This document shows, piece after piece, positions 41,733-51,605 of a stretch of DNA of 64,000 nucleotides. Source of the DNA: DATILL01 sp035476575 (GTDB lineage: Bacteria; Actinomycetota; Actinomycetes; Mycobacteriales; JACQDL01). The stretch is taken from NCBI GenBank assembly GCA_035476575.1, contig DATILL010000082.1, positions 4,811 through 68,810 on the forward strand. The letters run 5' to 3'. The position numbers were made by a program, and so were the translations under genes. Numbering within the stretch: position 1 is the first letter of the stretch; each line of letters begins with the position of its first letter. The notes under the pieces were generated by a model that saw nothing but the letters and a program-made list of their open reading frames with translations, was not told the origin of the DNA and ran no database searches.

Positions 41733-42747
41733 GACCCCGAGGGTACGCAACCCGCCGTCCACTCTGGGGGGCCAGCCGGGTCAGGCCAGCGGCTCCCCCA
41801 GCCGGGCCCGGCGAACGGGACGTAGCCCGGGTCGACTCGCCCGTCGAGCCGGACGAGCAGCCGCATGGGCCAGGGCGCCTCCGGACCGTTGGTGTGCACC
41901 ACACGCACGGCTGCGGCGTCGCCCGCCCGTACGGCGGCGAGGTGGTCGAGCAGGAAGTCCGGCACGTAGCCCAGCCGACGGTTCCCCGTTGTGCTGACCA
42001 GCACCGCGCGACTGGTCACCTCGTTGTCGGGCTCGTCCACCAGCCGCAGCAGCGTGCCCGCCGGGAGCGCCTCAATGGTGGCGCCGATCTCGTCATCCGC
42101 CTCGGCGACGTGCCGGATGCCGTGCACCAGGTTGAAGCCGAGGCCGCTCGCGTGGTCGAACGAGCCCGCGAGCATGGCTGGCCCCGGCTCGCCGGTCGGA
42201 GGGCGTAGCACAGCCCAGTTCTCGTCGTGCCGGTCCCGGTTGGCGATCCAATCGTCCAGCACGAGATACCCGGCGAAGACGGCGAAACCGTCGAGAAGGA
42301 CCGGAACCTCGAATCCCGGCGGGCACCAACAAAGCGCCAGTGCGGTACGGATGTTCGACAGCAAAAGGCCAGGCCGCCCGCGGACGTTCAGCCGGCCGAC
42401 CTGGTAGTCGTCGACCCGCTGCGCCAGCAGGCTCGCGCCCGGCGCAGAGTCCAGCCAACCGGCTTGAGGTCTCGCGAGATCGAGCCGGGCCGACCCGCAC
42501 GGCACACCATCTCCACCTGCGCCCTCGGTACGCCGAGCAGCGTCGCGAGCTCGGCTGCCGCCTTCTCGGACCAGTCCTCGCCCTGCCGCGCCCCGTTGCT
42601 GGTGACGGTCACGTCCTTGAACAGCCATCGAACGCCGTCCGGGTCGCGGAGCCAGACCTTGTTGTCCAGGCCGACGTACTCGACGTCGGTGACCGGCCAG
42701 GCCGAGACGTCGCGGACCGGGAACGGGAACCCGACACGGCCGGGGCT
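41711..42747 (-). pseudogene. Frameshifted HipA-like kinase gene
   Basis: Two frames join at about 42445. The upstream part reads VGLDNKVWLRDPDGVRWLFK ... GEDWSEKAAAELATLLGVP ... SISRDLKP, and the downstream part QRVDDYQVGRLNVRGRPG ... DWIANRDRHDENWAVL (catalytic loop) ... GSFDHASGLGFNL (metal loop). A C-terminal extension (TTGNRRLGYVPDFLLDHLA) resembles a HIRAN-type module. HipA-like kinases phosphorylate proteins such as GltX or act in bacterial signalling. No good start codon is seen for the first part. The 3' end overlaps the mnmA start by ~20 bp. Confidence 0.65.
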
Positions 42748-42748
42748 C

Positions 42749-43927
42749 TCAGGGACGGCGGACGTTGACCAGGCCGGCCCGGGTGGCCCGCTCGACGGCG
42801 GGACCGAGCGCGGCCAGCAGCGCCGTCACGTCGTCCTCGGTGGAGGTGTGGCCGAGGGAGAACCGCAGCGACGAGCGGGCCGTCGCCATGTCGGCACCCA
42901 TCGCCCGCAGCACGTGGCTCGGCTCGGCCACCCCAGCCGAGCAGGCCGAGCCGGTCGAGCAGGCCACGCCGGCGGCGTCCAGCAGCATCAGCAGCGCATC
43001 GCCCTCGCAGCCGGGGAAGGAGAAGTGCGCGTTGCCGGGCAGCCGGCCGGCCGGGTCGCCGTTCAGCACGGCGGTGGGTACGGCGGCCCGGACGCCGCCG
43101 ACCAGCCGGTCGCGCAGCCCGGCGAGCCGCTCGGCCTGGGCCGGCTGGGCCGCGACGGCCCGGTCGACCGCGGTGGCGAACCCGACCAGGGCCGGGGTGT
43201 CCAGCGTGCCGGACCGCACGTCCCGCTCCTGCCCGCCACCGTGCAGCACCGGCGTACAGCCGACGTCCCGGCCGAGCAGCAGCGCGCCGCAGCCGAGCGG
43301 ACCACCGATCTTGTGCCCGCTGACGGTGAGCGCGTCCACCCCGCTGGCCGCGAACCCGACCGGGACCGCGCCGATCGCCTGCACCGCGTCGGTGTGCACT
43401 GGTACGCCGAACCGGTGCGCCACCGCGGCCAGCTCGGCGATGGGCTGCACCGTGCCGACCTCGTTGTTCGCCCACATCACGCTGACCAGCGCCACCGCGT
43501 CAGGGTCATCCTCGATCGCCGCGCGCAGCGTCTCGGGGTGCACCCGGCCGAGGCTGTCGACGCCCAGCCAGACCGGCTCGGCGCCCTGCTCGGCGGCCAG
43601 CCACCCGACCGCGTCGAGCACGGCGTGGTGCTCGACCGCGCTGGTCAGGATGCGGCGGCGGCACGGGTTGGCGGCCTGCCGTGCCCAGAAGATCCCCTTG
43701 ACCGCGAGGTTGTCACCCTCGGTGCCGCCCGAGGTGAAGACCACCTCGGACGGCCGCGCGCCGAGCGCGTCGGCGACTCGCTCGCGGGACTCCTCGACCC
43801 GGCGCCGGGCGGCCCGGCCGCTGGCATGCAGGGACGAGGCGTTGCCCACCCGGGGCAGCTCGGCGGTCATCGCCGCCAGGGCCTCAGGCAGCATCGGCGT
43901 CGTGGCGGCGTGGTCGAGGTAGGTCAT
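42749..43927 (-). CDS. Cysteine desulfurase
   Basis: A 392-residue NifS/IscS-type PLP enzyme releasing sulfur from cysteine as a persulfide. [15 protein letters not shown] at the N-terminus, [24 protein letters not shown], the PLP Lys in [11 protein letters not shown] and the active-site Cys in [14 protein letters not shown]. It probably supplies MnmA and Fe-S assembly. The ATG at 43927 is at the usual distance from LDHAATTP. Intact; the flanking genes on both sides are frameshifted. Confidence 0.95.
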   Translation of the reverse strand: MTYLDHAATTPMLPEALAAMTAELPRVGNASSLHASGRAARRRVEESRERVADALGARPSEVVFTSGGTEGDNLAVKGIFWARQAANPCRRRILTSAVEHHAVLDAVGWLAAEQGAEPVWLGVDSLGRVHPETLRAAIEDDPDAVALVSVMWANNEVGTVQPIAELAAVAHRFGVPVHTDAVQAIGAVPVGFAASGVDALTVSGHKIGGPLGCGALLLGRDVGCTPVLHGGGQERDVRSGTLDTPALVGFATAVDRAVAAQPAQAERLAGLRDRLVGGVRAAVPTAVLNGDPAGRLPGNAHFSFPGCEGDALLMLLDAAGVACSTGSACSAGVAEPSHVLRAMGADMATARSSLRFSLGHTSTEDDVTALLAALGPAVERATRAGLVNVRRP

Positions 43928-43939
43928 CGCCGTCCCAGC

Positions 43940-45407
43940 CTATCCGCGAAGTCCGACATCCGGTCCCGTGGCTGGCCCCCGCTTGTCGCGAAGCCGGCCG
44001 GCCAGCGCCACGCCGATGCCCGCCACGGCGGCCATCACCAGGTCGATCGCGGTGATCGCCGCCGAAGGCGAGGTGATCGACGCGAGCAGGACGCCGGCCA
44101 GGCCGACCAGGCTGGCGCTGGCCAGCACGTCACAGATCTGTAGCGCGGCGCCGTTCGCCCCGCGCTCGTCCGGCGGGGACAGCCGCAGCACCAGCACGGA
44201 GACGCTGGCCATCGACAGCCCCATGCCGGCCCCGGCGACCGTCCACAGCGCGGCGGCCAGCCAGCCCGGCACACCGGCCCAGGCCACCGCGACCAGCCCG
44301 CCGGTGGCCACCATGATGAGCGCACAGCCGGCTCGGACCAGCCGGTGCCGCGGCACGTCCGGGTGGCGTCCCTGCCACCACGACCCGGCCGACCAGCCCA
44401 GCGCACCGACCGTCAGCGGGCACACCGGCCGCCGCCGCGCCGTACTGGTGCACCTGGCTCAGCGTCAGCGGGATGAACGCGTCCGCGCCGAAGAACGCGC
44501 CCGCCAGCAGGCCGCGGTAGGCCAGCGCTGCCGGCAGCCCCTGGCGTAGCAGCAGCGTGCCCGCCGGCAGCATCCGGCGCAGCGCGGGCGTCAGCACGGC
44601 CAGCCCCGCCAGCGCCAACAGCACACCGGCCAGCCGCCCGGTCCCGCCAGGGCTGGCCACGCCAGGGTCGGCCCCGCCCTGGCCGGCCCGGCCGGCCCGG
44701 CCGAGGAGCAGCCCGGCGTACTGGAGTGCGGCCAGCCCGGCGGCGACCAGCACGGCGTACGGGACGAGCCGGCGCCGCCCGAGGGTGCCCTCCGGGTCGT
44801 GCCCGGGCAGCCGGCGCAACGCCGGATGGACCAGCACCAGGCCGACCGCGACGAGCGGCACCAGGCCAAGGAAGACCAGCCGCCAGGTCAGGTGCTCGGT
44901 GAGCAGGCCGGCGATCACCGGCCCGACCAGCGCCGGCAACACCCAGGCCGCCGACACCACGGCGAAGACCCGCGGCCGCATGGCGTCGCTGAAGATCTCC
45001 GCGATCACGACGTAGATCGCCACGACCAGGCTGCCGGCGCCCAGCCCCTGGACCGCCCGGCCGGCCACGAAGACCGCCATGCCGTGCGCGGTGCCCGCGA
45101 TCAGCAGGCCGGCGGCGAAGACGGCCAGCCCGGTGAGGATGACGCTGCGCGGGCCGCCGCGGTCCGACCGTTCGCCGGCCAGCACCATCGCGATCACGCT
45201 GCTGACCAGGAACGCCGTGAACGGCCAACTGTAGTAGGCCAGCCCGCGCAGCTCCCGTACCGCGGTGGGCATCGCCGTGGCCACCGCCATCGCCTCGAAC
45301 GCGACCAGGGTCACGACCAGCACCAGGCCAGCCGTGGTGGCCCGGTACGCCGGCGCCAGCAGCGACCCGGCCACGGAGCCTGCGGGTGCGGTGGTGGGCG
45401 CGGTCAC
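43940..45407 (-). pseudogene. MFS transporter broken by one extra base
   Basis: A major-facilitator drug-efflux type gene. The first frame covers TM1-TM10 (TAGLVLVVTLVAFEAMAVAT, GERSDRGGPRSVILTG, VQGLGAGSLVVAIYVVIAEI). At about 44427 the run CCCG seems to have one extra C, after which the true sequence continues in another frame (LTVGALGWSAGSWWQGRHPD ... GLSMASVSVLVLRLSPPDER) to a stop at 43940. Joined it would be ~490 residues. GTG 45407 is the probable start. An array of GGTNACC repeats lies just upstream. Confidence 0.75.
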
Positions 45408-45440
45408 CTCCCCGACAGTACTTCGCAGTGCAAACGAGTT

Positions 45441-45525
45441 GTGGTCACCACTCGGCGTTGTGGTCACCACACGTGGCCCACGGACCCCAAGAGGTCACCA
45501 CAAGGCCGATAGGTGACCACACGGG
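45441..45525. repeat. GGTNACC array B, two 50-bp units
   Basis: Heptamers at 45443, 45462, 45493 and 45512: 19 bp within a unit, 50 bp between units. Inner 12-mers are actcggcgttgt and the reverse-oriented acaaggccgata. It lies between divergent genes (MFS and a Tat-exported protein), so it cannot be a terminator for either. Confidence 0.9.
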
Positions 45526-45626
45526 CCGGATCCTCGACCTCATCCCGCCGGGTTCTCCGCGGTCGGTAGCCTGTCCTCAGGGGCGCTGCCGAGGTGGACC
45601 TACGAGTGAGGCCGGGCAGGACGACC

Positions 45627-46238
45627 ATGACAGGCATGAGCAGAACGACGGACCGCCGCCAGTTCCTCGCCACGGCCGCGCTGGGCGGCGCCACCATCGT
45701 CGGCGCCAGCATGCTGGACGGGCTGGACGGGCAGCCGGCACTCGCCTCGACCCAGGCCTCGCTCGACCCGGCCATCGTCAGCTCAGCGTTCGCCGAGGGC
45801 CGGGTCGGCGCCATCCAGCACAGCATGCTGCACGTCGCCGGGCCCTGGGGCGAGACCCACCGGATCCAGCTCACCAACGCCACCACCGTGTGGAAGCCAC
45901 ATCCCACCGCAGCGCAGACCATTGAGGTCGGCGACGGGCTGTACGCCCGCGGCGTGCTGATGCCGGACGGCAGCATGACCGCCGACGCGGTCTGGGTGAA
46001 CATCGTCGACCTCGAGTGCACACTGCGCAGCATCGGGACGGCCCGGCTGGACCTAGCCCACGACCAGCACGTTCTGGTCGGGCGGCTGGTGCCTGGGATC
46101 TCGACGGTGGCGTACCAGGGCGGCCCGCCGACCACCGACCTGTCCGAGCTGCGCATTGGCCAGCCGGTCCGGGTGCTAGGCACGTGGCGGCCAGCCGACG
46201 ACCAGATCGACGTCGCCCAGATGTTCGTCGGGCACTGA
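45627..46238 (+). CDS. Tat-exported cell-surface protein
   Basis: 203 residues. A twin-arginine signal is clear: TDRRQFLATAALGGATIVGA. The mature part is beta-rich (THRIQLTNATTVWKPHPTAA, GLYARGVLMPDGSMTADAVW, GQPVRVLGTWRPADDQID), like small OB-fold proteins, with a single Cys. Its function is unknown. ATG 45627 has GGGCAGGA upstream. It precedes a DoxX/MauE-like membrane gene by 9 bp and is probably in one operon with it, hinting at extracellular redox or folding. Confidence 0.75.
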   Translation: MTGMSRTTDRRQFLATAALGGATIVGASMLDGLDGQPALASTQASLDPAIVSSAFAEGRVGAIQHSMLHVAGPWGETHRIQLTNATTVWKPHPTAAQTIEVGDGLYARGVLMPDGSMTADAVWVNIVDLECTLRSIGTARLDLAHDQHVLVGRLVPGISTVAYQGGPPTTDLSELRIGQPVRVLGTWRPADDQIDVAQMFVGH

Positions 46239-46247
46239 GAGGGCGAC

Positions 46248-46805
46248 GTGCTGCTCGATCTCTCCCCACTCGCGCTGGCCGCGCTGCTCGGCTGGTCCGG
46301 CCTCGGCAAGCTGCGCTCAAGGCCCGCCGCCGCACTCGGCGCGGGCACCGCGCTGGCCCGGCTGCTCGGCGGCAAGGGGCGGGCCGGCCGGGTGCTCCGG
46401 CTGGTCGGCGCGGTAGAGACGCTGCTCGCGGCGGTGCTGCTGGCCTGGCCCACCTGGCCGTACGGCGGCCTGGGGGCGGCCGGGCTGGGCACCGGCTTCC
46501 TCGGCTACCTGGTGCTGGCCCGGGCCGTCACGCCGGAGTCATCCTGCGGCTGCACCAGCCGGCAGGCGCCGGTCACCTGGCGGGCGTTCGTCCGGGCCGG
46601 CCTGGTCGGGCTCGGCGGGCTGGCGGCAACGTCGGCCGCCGTACCGTGGTGGACGGCGGTCGCGGCCCAGCCGGTGCCGGCCGCCGCGGTGCTCGCCGTA
46701 GCCGCGGCGTCGTTCGCGCCGCTGTCAGCCGACCGTGACCGCCGGTGGCCGCTGCGGCGGGCCCGCATCCGCGTGCAGGGCCACCTGCCAACGATCATGG
46801 ACTGA
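46248..46805 (+). CDS. MauE/DoxX-like membrane protein
   Basis: 185 residues with four or five transmembrane helices ([63 protein letters not shown]) and a CGC motif in [14 protein letters not shown] facing one side of the membrane. MauE-type proteins maintain disulfide chemistry in exported enzymes. Here it could serve the preceding Tat protein (inference). GTG 46248 follows GAGGGCGAC. Confidence 0.75.
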   Translation: MLLDLSPLALAALLGWSGLGKLRSRPAAALGAGTALARLLGGKGRAGRVLRLVGAVETLLAAVLLAWPTWPYGGLGAAGLGTGFLGYLVLARAVTPESSCGCTSRQAPVTWRAFVRAGLVGLGGLAATSAAVPWWTAVAAQPVPAAAVLAVAAASFAPLSADRDRRWPLRRARIRVQGHLPTIMD

Positions 46806-46823
46806 GCCTCGTGCGGGCGGCGC

Positions 46824-47783
46824 TCAGCCCTTGCGCCTGGCGAGTTCCTCGGTGAGCTGCGGCACGACGGTGAACAGGTCGCCCACCACGCCGAAGTCGG
46901 CGATCTCGAAGATCGGCGCCTCCGGATCCTTGTTGATCGCCACGATCGTCTTGGAGGTCTGCATCCCGGCCCGGTGCTGGATCGCGCCGGAGATCCCCAC
47001 CGCGATGTAGAGCTGCGGCGACACCGTAACGCCGGTCTGCCCCACCTGCGAGGTGTGCGGGTACCACCCGGCGTCGGTGGCCGCCCGGGACGCACCCACG
47101 GCGGCGCCCAGCGTGTCGGCCAGCCTCTCGACGACGGCGAAGTTCTCCCCACCGCCGAGACCGCGCCCTCCCGAGACGACCACGGACGCCTCGGTCAGCT
47201 CCGGCCGGCTGCTCTTCTGCTCCGCCACCCGCTCGACGATCTTCGCGCCGCGGGCCGCGTCGGAGATCGACACATCGACAACCCGCTCCTCGGCCGCCAC
47301 GGGTGACGGCGTGGCGTCCACCGAGTTCGGCCGGAGCGCGATCACGGGGATGCCCCGGGTGACCCGGGACCGCACCACGGTGGCGCCGCCGAAGACGTTC
47401 TGGGTGGCGGTGCCGTCAGCCGCCAGGCCGACCGCGTCGGTGACCAGGCCGGAGCCGGTGCGGACGGCGACCCGGGCGGCCACCTCGCGCGACTCGGCCG
47501 TGGCCGCGACCAGCACGGCGGCCGGCGCCACGCCGCCCACCAGGGCGGCCAGCACCTCGGCTTTGGGCGCCGCGACGTAGCCGTCGACGTCGTCGGACTC
47601 CCCGACGTAGACCGTGGTGGCGCCGTACTCGGCCAGCTTGTCCTTCAACGGGGCGGCCACGCCGGGCGCGCCCAGCACCACGGCCGCCGGCTCGCCAAGC
47701 ACGCGGGCCGCGGTGAGCAGCTCCAGGGAGACCTTCTTGACCTCGCCGCCGGCGTGCTCGACGAGCACGAGAACCTCAGCCAC
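46824..47783 (-). CDS. etfA: Electron transfer flavoprotein alpha subunit
   Basis: A 319-residue FAD-binding subunit. The C-terminal domain shows [60 protein letters not shown] and [15 protein letters not shown], all FAD contacts. With EtfB it passes electrons from acyl-CoA dehydrogenases to the quinone pool. GTG start, 15 bp after etfB in one operon. Confidence 0.96.
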   Translation of the reverse strand: MAEVLVLVEHAGGEVKKVSLELLTAARVLGEPAAVVLGAPGVAAPLKDKLAEYGATTVYVGESDDVDGYVAAPKAEVLAALVGGVAPAAVLVAATAESREVAARVAVRTGSGLVTDAVGLAADGTATQNVFGGATVVRSRVTRGIPVIALRPNSVDATPSPVAAEERVVDVSISDAARGAKIVERVAEQKSSRPELTEASVVVSGGRGLGGGENFAVVERLADTLGAAVGASRAATDAGWYPHTSQVGQTGVTVSPQLYIAVGISGAIQHRAGMQTSKTIVAINKDPEAPIFEIADFGVVGDLFTVVPQLTEELARRKG

Positions 47784-47798
47784 GGATGACCATCCCTC

Positions 47799-48572
47799 TC
47801 AGACCAGCTTGTTCGACGCGAGATACTCGGCGATCTTGACGCCGCCGTCGCCTTCGTCCTTGACGACCTGGCCGGCCTCGCGCGGCGGCCGCTGGGTGAA
47901 CTCCTCGACCCGCGTGTACGCCGAGCCCAGCCCGACGTCGGTCAGGCCCAGGTCGGCGGCGCTGAGCGTGGTCACCGGCTTGGACTTGGCCTGCATGATG
48001 CCCTTGAACGACGGGTACCGCGGCTCGTTGATCTTCTCCACCACGGACAGCACGGCGGGCACCGAGCCCTCGACCACGTCGTAGCCGGCGTCGGTCTGCC
48101 GCTCGATCCGCACGGTCGACCCCTCCACCGTGACCCGGCGGGCGCGGGAGAGCTGCGGCACGCCGAGCAGCTCGGACAGCAGCGCCGGCAGCACCGACAT
48201 CCGGGCGTCGGTGGACTCCGAGCCGGCGATCACCAGGTCCCACTCGACCGTGCCGAGCGCCTTGGCCAGCGCGGTGGCGGTCTGGATCGCGTCAGAGCCG
48301 TGCAGGGCGTCGTCGGTGACGTGGATGGCCTTGTCCGCGCCCATGGACAGCGCCTTGCGGATGGTCTCGGCGGCCCGTGCCGGCCCCATGGTCAGCACGG
48401 TCACCTCGCCCCCATGCGCCTCCTTCAGCCGCAGCCCCTCCTCGACGGCGTACTCATCGAGCTCGTTGATGACGGCGTCGACCGACTCGCGGTCGAGGGT
48501 CTTGTCACTGTCGCTGAGCTTGCGCTCGGCCCAGGTGTCCGGCACCTGCTTGACCAGGACGACGATGTTCAT
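47799..48572 (-). CDS. etfB: Electron transfer flavoprotein beta subunit
   Basis: 257 residues. N-terminal MNIVVLVKQVPDTWAERKLS, INELDEYAVEEGLRLKEAH and VLTMGPARAAETIRKALSMG are signature blocks, as is DLVIAGSESTDARMS. It binds AMP and partners with EtfA. ATG 48572 is the family start. A longer in-frame extension is not conserved. Two CTACT-N4-AGTAR sites lie 85-120 bp upstream. Confidence 0.96.
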   Translation of the reverse strand: MNIVVLVKQVPDTWAERKLSDSDKTLDRESVDAVINELDEYAVEEGLRLKEAHGGEVTVLTMGPARAAETIRKALSMGADKAIHVTDDALHGSDAIQTATALAKALGTVEWDLVIAGSESTDARMSVLPALLSELLGVPQLSRARRVTVEGSTVRIERQTDAGYDVVEGSVPAVLSVVEKINEPRYPSFKGIMQAKSKPVTTLSAADLGLTDVGLGSAYTRVEEFTQRPPREAGQVVKDEGDGGVKIAEYLASNKLV

Positions 48573-48654
48573 CGGTCTGCAAGACCTCCCGATATCGGGC
48601 GCACGGGCGCGTTCGGGCGCCAAAACCGCTGGCATGTAGGGTGCCAGGACCCAA

Positions 48655-48691
48655 TGCTACTCACCAGTAGACCCTTTGCTACTCACCAGTA
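48655..48691 (-). promoter_or_regulatory. Twin palindromic operator upstream of etfBA
   Basis: The 15-mer TGCTACTCACCAGTA occurs at 48655-48669 and 48677-48691, 22 bp apart (two helical turns). Each holds the inverted repeat CTACT-N4-AGTA. TACT-N4-AGTA dyads are typical of TetR-type regulators of fatty-acid catabolism in actinobacteria. Regulation of ETF by such a protein is therefore plausible, but the regulator is not in the window. Confidence 0.6.
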
Positions 48692-48730
48692 ATGTGACTG
48701 CGATCTCTAGCAAGCACAGGCTCCGGTGCC

Positions 48731-48791
48731 ATGTGGTCACCTGTCGGCGTTGTGGTGACCTCTTGTTGGGTCTGGCGCCCGTGTGGTGACC
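48731..48791. repeat. GGTNACC array C, one and a half 50-bp units
   Basis: Heptamers at 48735, 48754 (19 bp) and 48785 (50 bp from the first). Inner 12-mer tgtcggcgttgt. The fourth expected heptamer at 48804 is absent. Located between divergent etfB and a methyltransferase gene. Confidence 0.85.
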
Positions 48792-48926
48792 TATCGTTCC
48801 TCCCAAGCAGGTATAGGGAAAGATCCACCGACCACCCCGTACCGGACACAACCCTCGGTCATGGGAGGCTCGAACCCCACCTGCTTACCGGGAAGGACCG
48901 CTGTCGTCGGACAGCACCGGCGCTCG

Positions 48927-49682
48927 GTGCGTGGAGAGGAGTCGACGATCGACGCCTTGGGGCTCACCGGGGAACGCACCCTGCCCGGCATCACGATCGA
49001 AAATTATTGGTACCGCCGGCACGAGGCAGCCTACCTGGCGCTGCTGCCGCACTGCCGGGACGCCGTGGTGCTGGAGGCTGGCTGCGGCGAGGGGTACGGC
49101 GCGGCGGCCATCGCCCGGGTGGCCAGCCGGGTGCTGGCGCTGGACTATGACGCCGCCACGGTGGCGCATGTCGCAGCGACGTACCCCCAGGTGGGGGTGG
49201 TCCGGGGCAACCTGGTCGCGCTCCCGCTGGCCGCCGGCAGCGTAGACGTGGTGGCCAGCCTGCAGGTCGTGGAGCACCTGTGGGACCAGGCCCGGTTCGT
49301 CCGCGAGTGCGCCCGGGTGCTGCGGCCCGGCGGCACCCTGCTGCTGACCACGCCGAACCGGCTGACCTTCTCCCCCGGCCGGGACACGCCGCTGAACCCG
49401 TTCCACACCCGGGAGCTCACCGCCGCCGAGCTGGCCGGGCTGCTGCGCGACAACGGCTTCGCGGTGCGCGCGCTGCTCGGCCTGCGGCCCGGCCCGCAGC
49501 TGTCCAGCCTGGACAGCCGGCACGGCGGGTCCATGGCGGCCGCCCAGCTTGCCGTACCACCGGAGAGGTGGTCGCCCGAGCTGTCCGCCGACGTGGCCAC
49601 GGTGACCGCCGCGGACTTCCTGCTGTCCGCCACGGACGTCGCGGCCAGCCTGGACCTGGTGGCGATCGCGGTGCCCGCCTGA
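48927..49682 (+). CDS. Class I SAM-dependent methyltransferase
   Basis: About 251 residues. Motif I VVLEAGCGEGYGAAAIA, motif II LALDYDAATVAHV, motif IV SVDVVASLQVVEHLWD and post-motif LRPGGTLLLTTPNRLTFSPG mark a Methyltransf_11 fold, similar to glycan or polyketide modifying enzymes. GTG 48927 is my choice because homology-like sequence starts soon after it. ATG 48861 is in frame too, and the region before it overlaps array C. The substrate is unknown. Confidence 0.8.
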   Translation: MRGEESTIDALGLTGERTLPGITIENYWYRRHEAAYLALLPHCRDAVVLEAGCGEGYGAAAIARVASRVLALDYDAATVAHVAATYPQVGVVRGNLVALPLAAGSVDVVASLQVVEHLWDQARFVRECARVLRPGGTLLLTTPNRLTFSPGRDTPLNPFHTRELTAAELAGLLRDNGFAVRALLGLRPGPQLSSLDSRHGGSMAAAQLAVPPERWSPELSADVATVTAADFLLSATDVAASLDLVAIAVPA

Positions 49683-49723
49683 CCGGGCAGCCGTTGCCGG
49701 CCCTCCCCGTCAGTACGACGCCA

Positions 49724-49927
49724 TCAGTACGACGCCGGACCGCTCCCGTCGACGTGATGGTTCGCCGCGCCGTACTCCGCGGCCCGGCCCTCCGCGACCA
49801 CCCGTGCCCGGCCTACGGCGCGACCGTCCACGCCGGACCGGGCGTGCCGGCGCCGGGCCTGGAGGTCCAGGTACAACCCGACCACCAGGAACGGCGCCAC
49901 GACAAGACCCAACCAGAGCAGCAGCAT
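49724..49927 (-). CDS. Small single-pass membrane protein
   Basis: 67 residues: one N-terminal helix (MLLLWLGLVVAPFLVVGLYL) then a basic Arg-rich tail (DLQARRRHARSGVDGRAVGR). ATG 49927 is preceded by GAGGAGG at 8 nt. No family recognised. Divergent from the DUF885 gene. Confidence 0.65.
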   Translation of the reverse strand: MLLLWLGLVVAPFLVVGLYLDLQARRRHARSGVDGRAVGRARVVAEGRAAEYGAANHHVDGSGPASY

Positions 49928-50000
49928 CCTCACCCCTCCTCGTCCGTCTCGGGGGAGAACATCGGGAGAACGTCGCGCCGGCCGGGTACGTTCCTCCGCC

Positions 50001-51527
50001 ATGAGCTCCTCCGCGATGAACCCCCGCATCCGCGCCCTCACCGATCTCGACGTCCCGACCGCCCGCGAGTTCGCCGGCCTGCACGACTGGTACGACGGCG
50101 TGCCCGGTGACCTGTCACCGGCCGGGGTGGCCGCCGCGCTGGCCAGGGTGGGCGCCGGTCCGGCGGAGGGTGACCCGCACGACGAGGCGCACCTGGCCGC
50201 GTTCGAGGAGGCGGCCCGGGTGTGGTTCGGCGAGCTGGCGGCGCACCGGGCCAACCCGGTGCCGCACCTGATGAACCTCGACCTCGCCGGCTACGACCGG
50301 GAGTACGCGCCGGCCCGGGCGCGGGCCGCCGCCCGGGCCGCCCACCTGGCCCGCTGGCCCGAGGCGATCGACCAGGCGATCGACGCGCTGGACCGGGTGC
50401 CCGCGCCGACCGCCGAGGCGCTGCTGGCCGGCATCCGCGGCCTGGCCGAAGGGCTCGTCCTCGGCCGCGCCGACGCCGAGGACGCGGCGCTGGCGGCGCA
50501 CGCCCGGCTGGTGGGGCACATCGAGCGGCTGGCCCAGGACGGCGACCCGGACCCCGCGATCGGCGGGGCCGGCCTGACCCGGCTGCTCAGCGCCAGCGAG
50601 GCTGTCCCAGTCGACCTGACCGTGCTGGCGGGCCAGGCGGAGGTCGAGCGGGCCAGGCTGCGCGCCCTGCTCGACGACGCCTGCGACCGGATCGCGCCCG
50701 GCCAGCCCACCGCGACCACCGTGGCCGCGCTGCTGGTCGACCATCCTGACGCCGACGGCGTGCTGGCGGCGGCACGGGCGCTAACCGCCGAGGTCATCGC
50801 GTGGACGGCCGCCCACGACCTGGTGCCATACCACGACGGCGAGTGCCGGGTCGGACCGGCCCCGCAGTCGCGGCAGTGGGCCATGGCGATGATGTCGTGG
50901 TCGGCACCGCACGAGCCACCCGGCCCGTCGTGGTACTACGTGACCCCGCCGCAGCCGACCTGGCCACCGGCCGAGCAGGAGGAGTGGCTGCGGGTCTTCA
51001 GCCGGTCCACGCTCGCCGCGATCACCGTGCACGAGGTGGCGCCCGGGCACTACTCGCACGGCCTGGCGCTGCGGCACGCGAAGTCCGACGTACGCCGGAC
51101 GCTGCTGAGCGAGGCGTTCGTCGAGGGCTGGGCGCACTACGTGGAGGAGATGGCGTTGGAGGAGGGCTTCCGGGCCGGCGACCCGTCGTACGCTGCCGCG
51201 GTGGCCATCGAGGCGCTGGTGCGGGTCACCCGGCTGTCCTGCTCGATCGGCCTGCACACCGGGGCGATGACGGTCGAGGAGGCGACCCAGCGGTTCACGG
51301 CGGACGCGTTCCTGGCCGGGCCGGCCGCGCTGGCCGAGGCGCGGCGGGGGACGTTCGACCCGACGTACGGCCGCTACACCTGGGGCAAGCTGGTCATCCT
51401 GGAGCTGCGCGAGCGGGCCCGGGCGGCGTGGGGCGGCACATTCTCGCTGCCCCGCTTCCACCGGGCGCTGCTGGACCTCGGCGCGCCGCCGCTGGGCCTG
51501 CTGGCCACCGCCGTCGAGCGGGGCTAG
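50001..51527 (+). CDS. DUF885 family metallopeptidase-like protein
   Basis: 508 residues, cytoplasmic (no signal peptide). The C-terminal half has a zinc-protease style motif VHEVAPGHYSHGLAL followed by SEAFVEGWAHYVEEMALEEG, which supply two His and a downstream Glu. This is the typical DUF885 arrangement, related to M1/M32-type folds. Some members are dipeptidases. The substrate here is unknown. Full length; ATG 50001 with a second possible ATG 15 bases later. Confidence 0.88.
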   Translation: MSSSAMNPRIRALTDLDVPTAREFAGLHDWYDGVPGDLSPAGVAAALARVGAGPAEGDPHDEAHLAAFEEAARVWFGELAAHRANPVPHLMNLDLAGYDREYAPARARAAARAAHLARWPEAIDQAIDALDRVPAPTAEALLAGIRGLAEGLVLGRADAEDAALAAHARLVGHIERLAQDGDPDPAIGGAGLTRLLSASEAVPVDLTVLAGQAEVERARLRALLDDACDRIAPGQPTATTVAALLVDHPDADGVLAAARALTAEVIAWTAAHDLVPYHDGECRVGPAPQSRQWAMAMMSWSAPHEPPGPSWYYVTPPQPTWPPAEQEEWLRVFSRSTLAAITVHEVAPGHYSHGLALRHAKSDVRRTLLSEAFVEGWAHYVEEMALEEGFRAGDPSYAAAVAIEALVRVTRLSCSIGLHTGAMTVEEATQRFTADAFLAGPAALAEARRGTFDPTYGRYTWGKLVILELRERARAAWGGTFSLPRFHRALLDLGAPPLGLLATAVERG

Positions 51528-51605
51528 CCGGGACTTTTGCATGGACGGCACAGCCGATCAGCGCTGCCCTCAACGGTGGTGCCGCCGGTCCCGAGGTGGT
51601 GCCGG

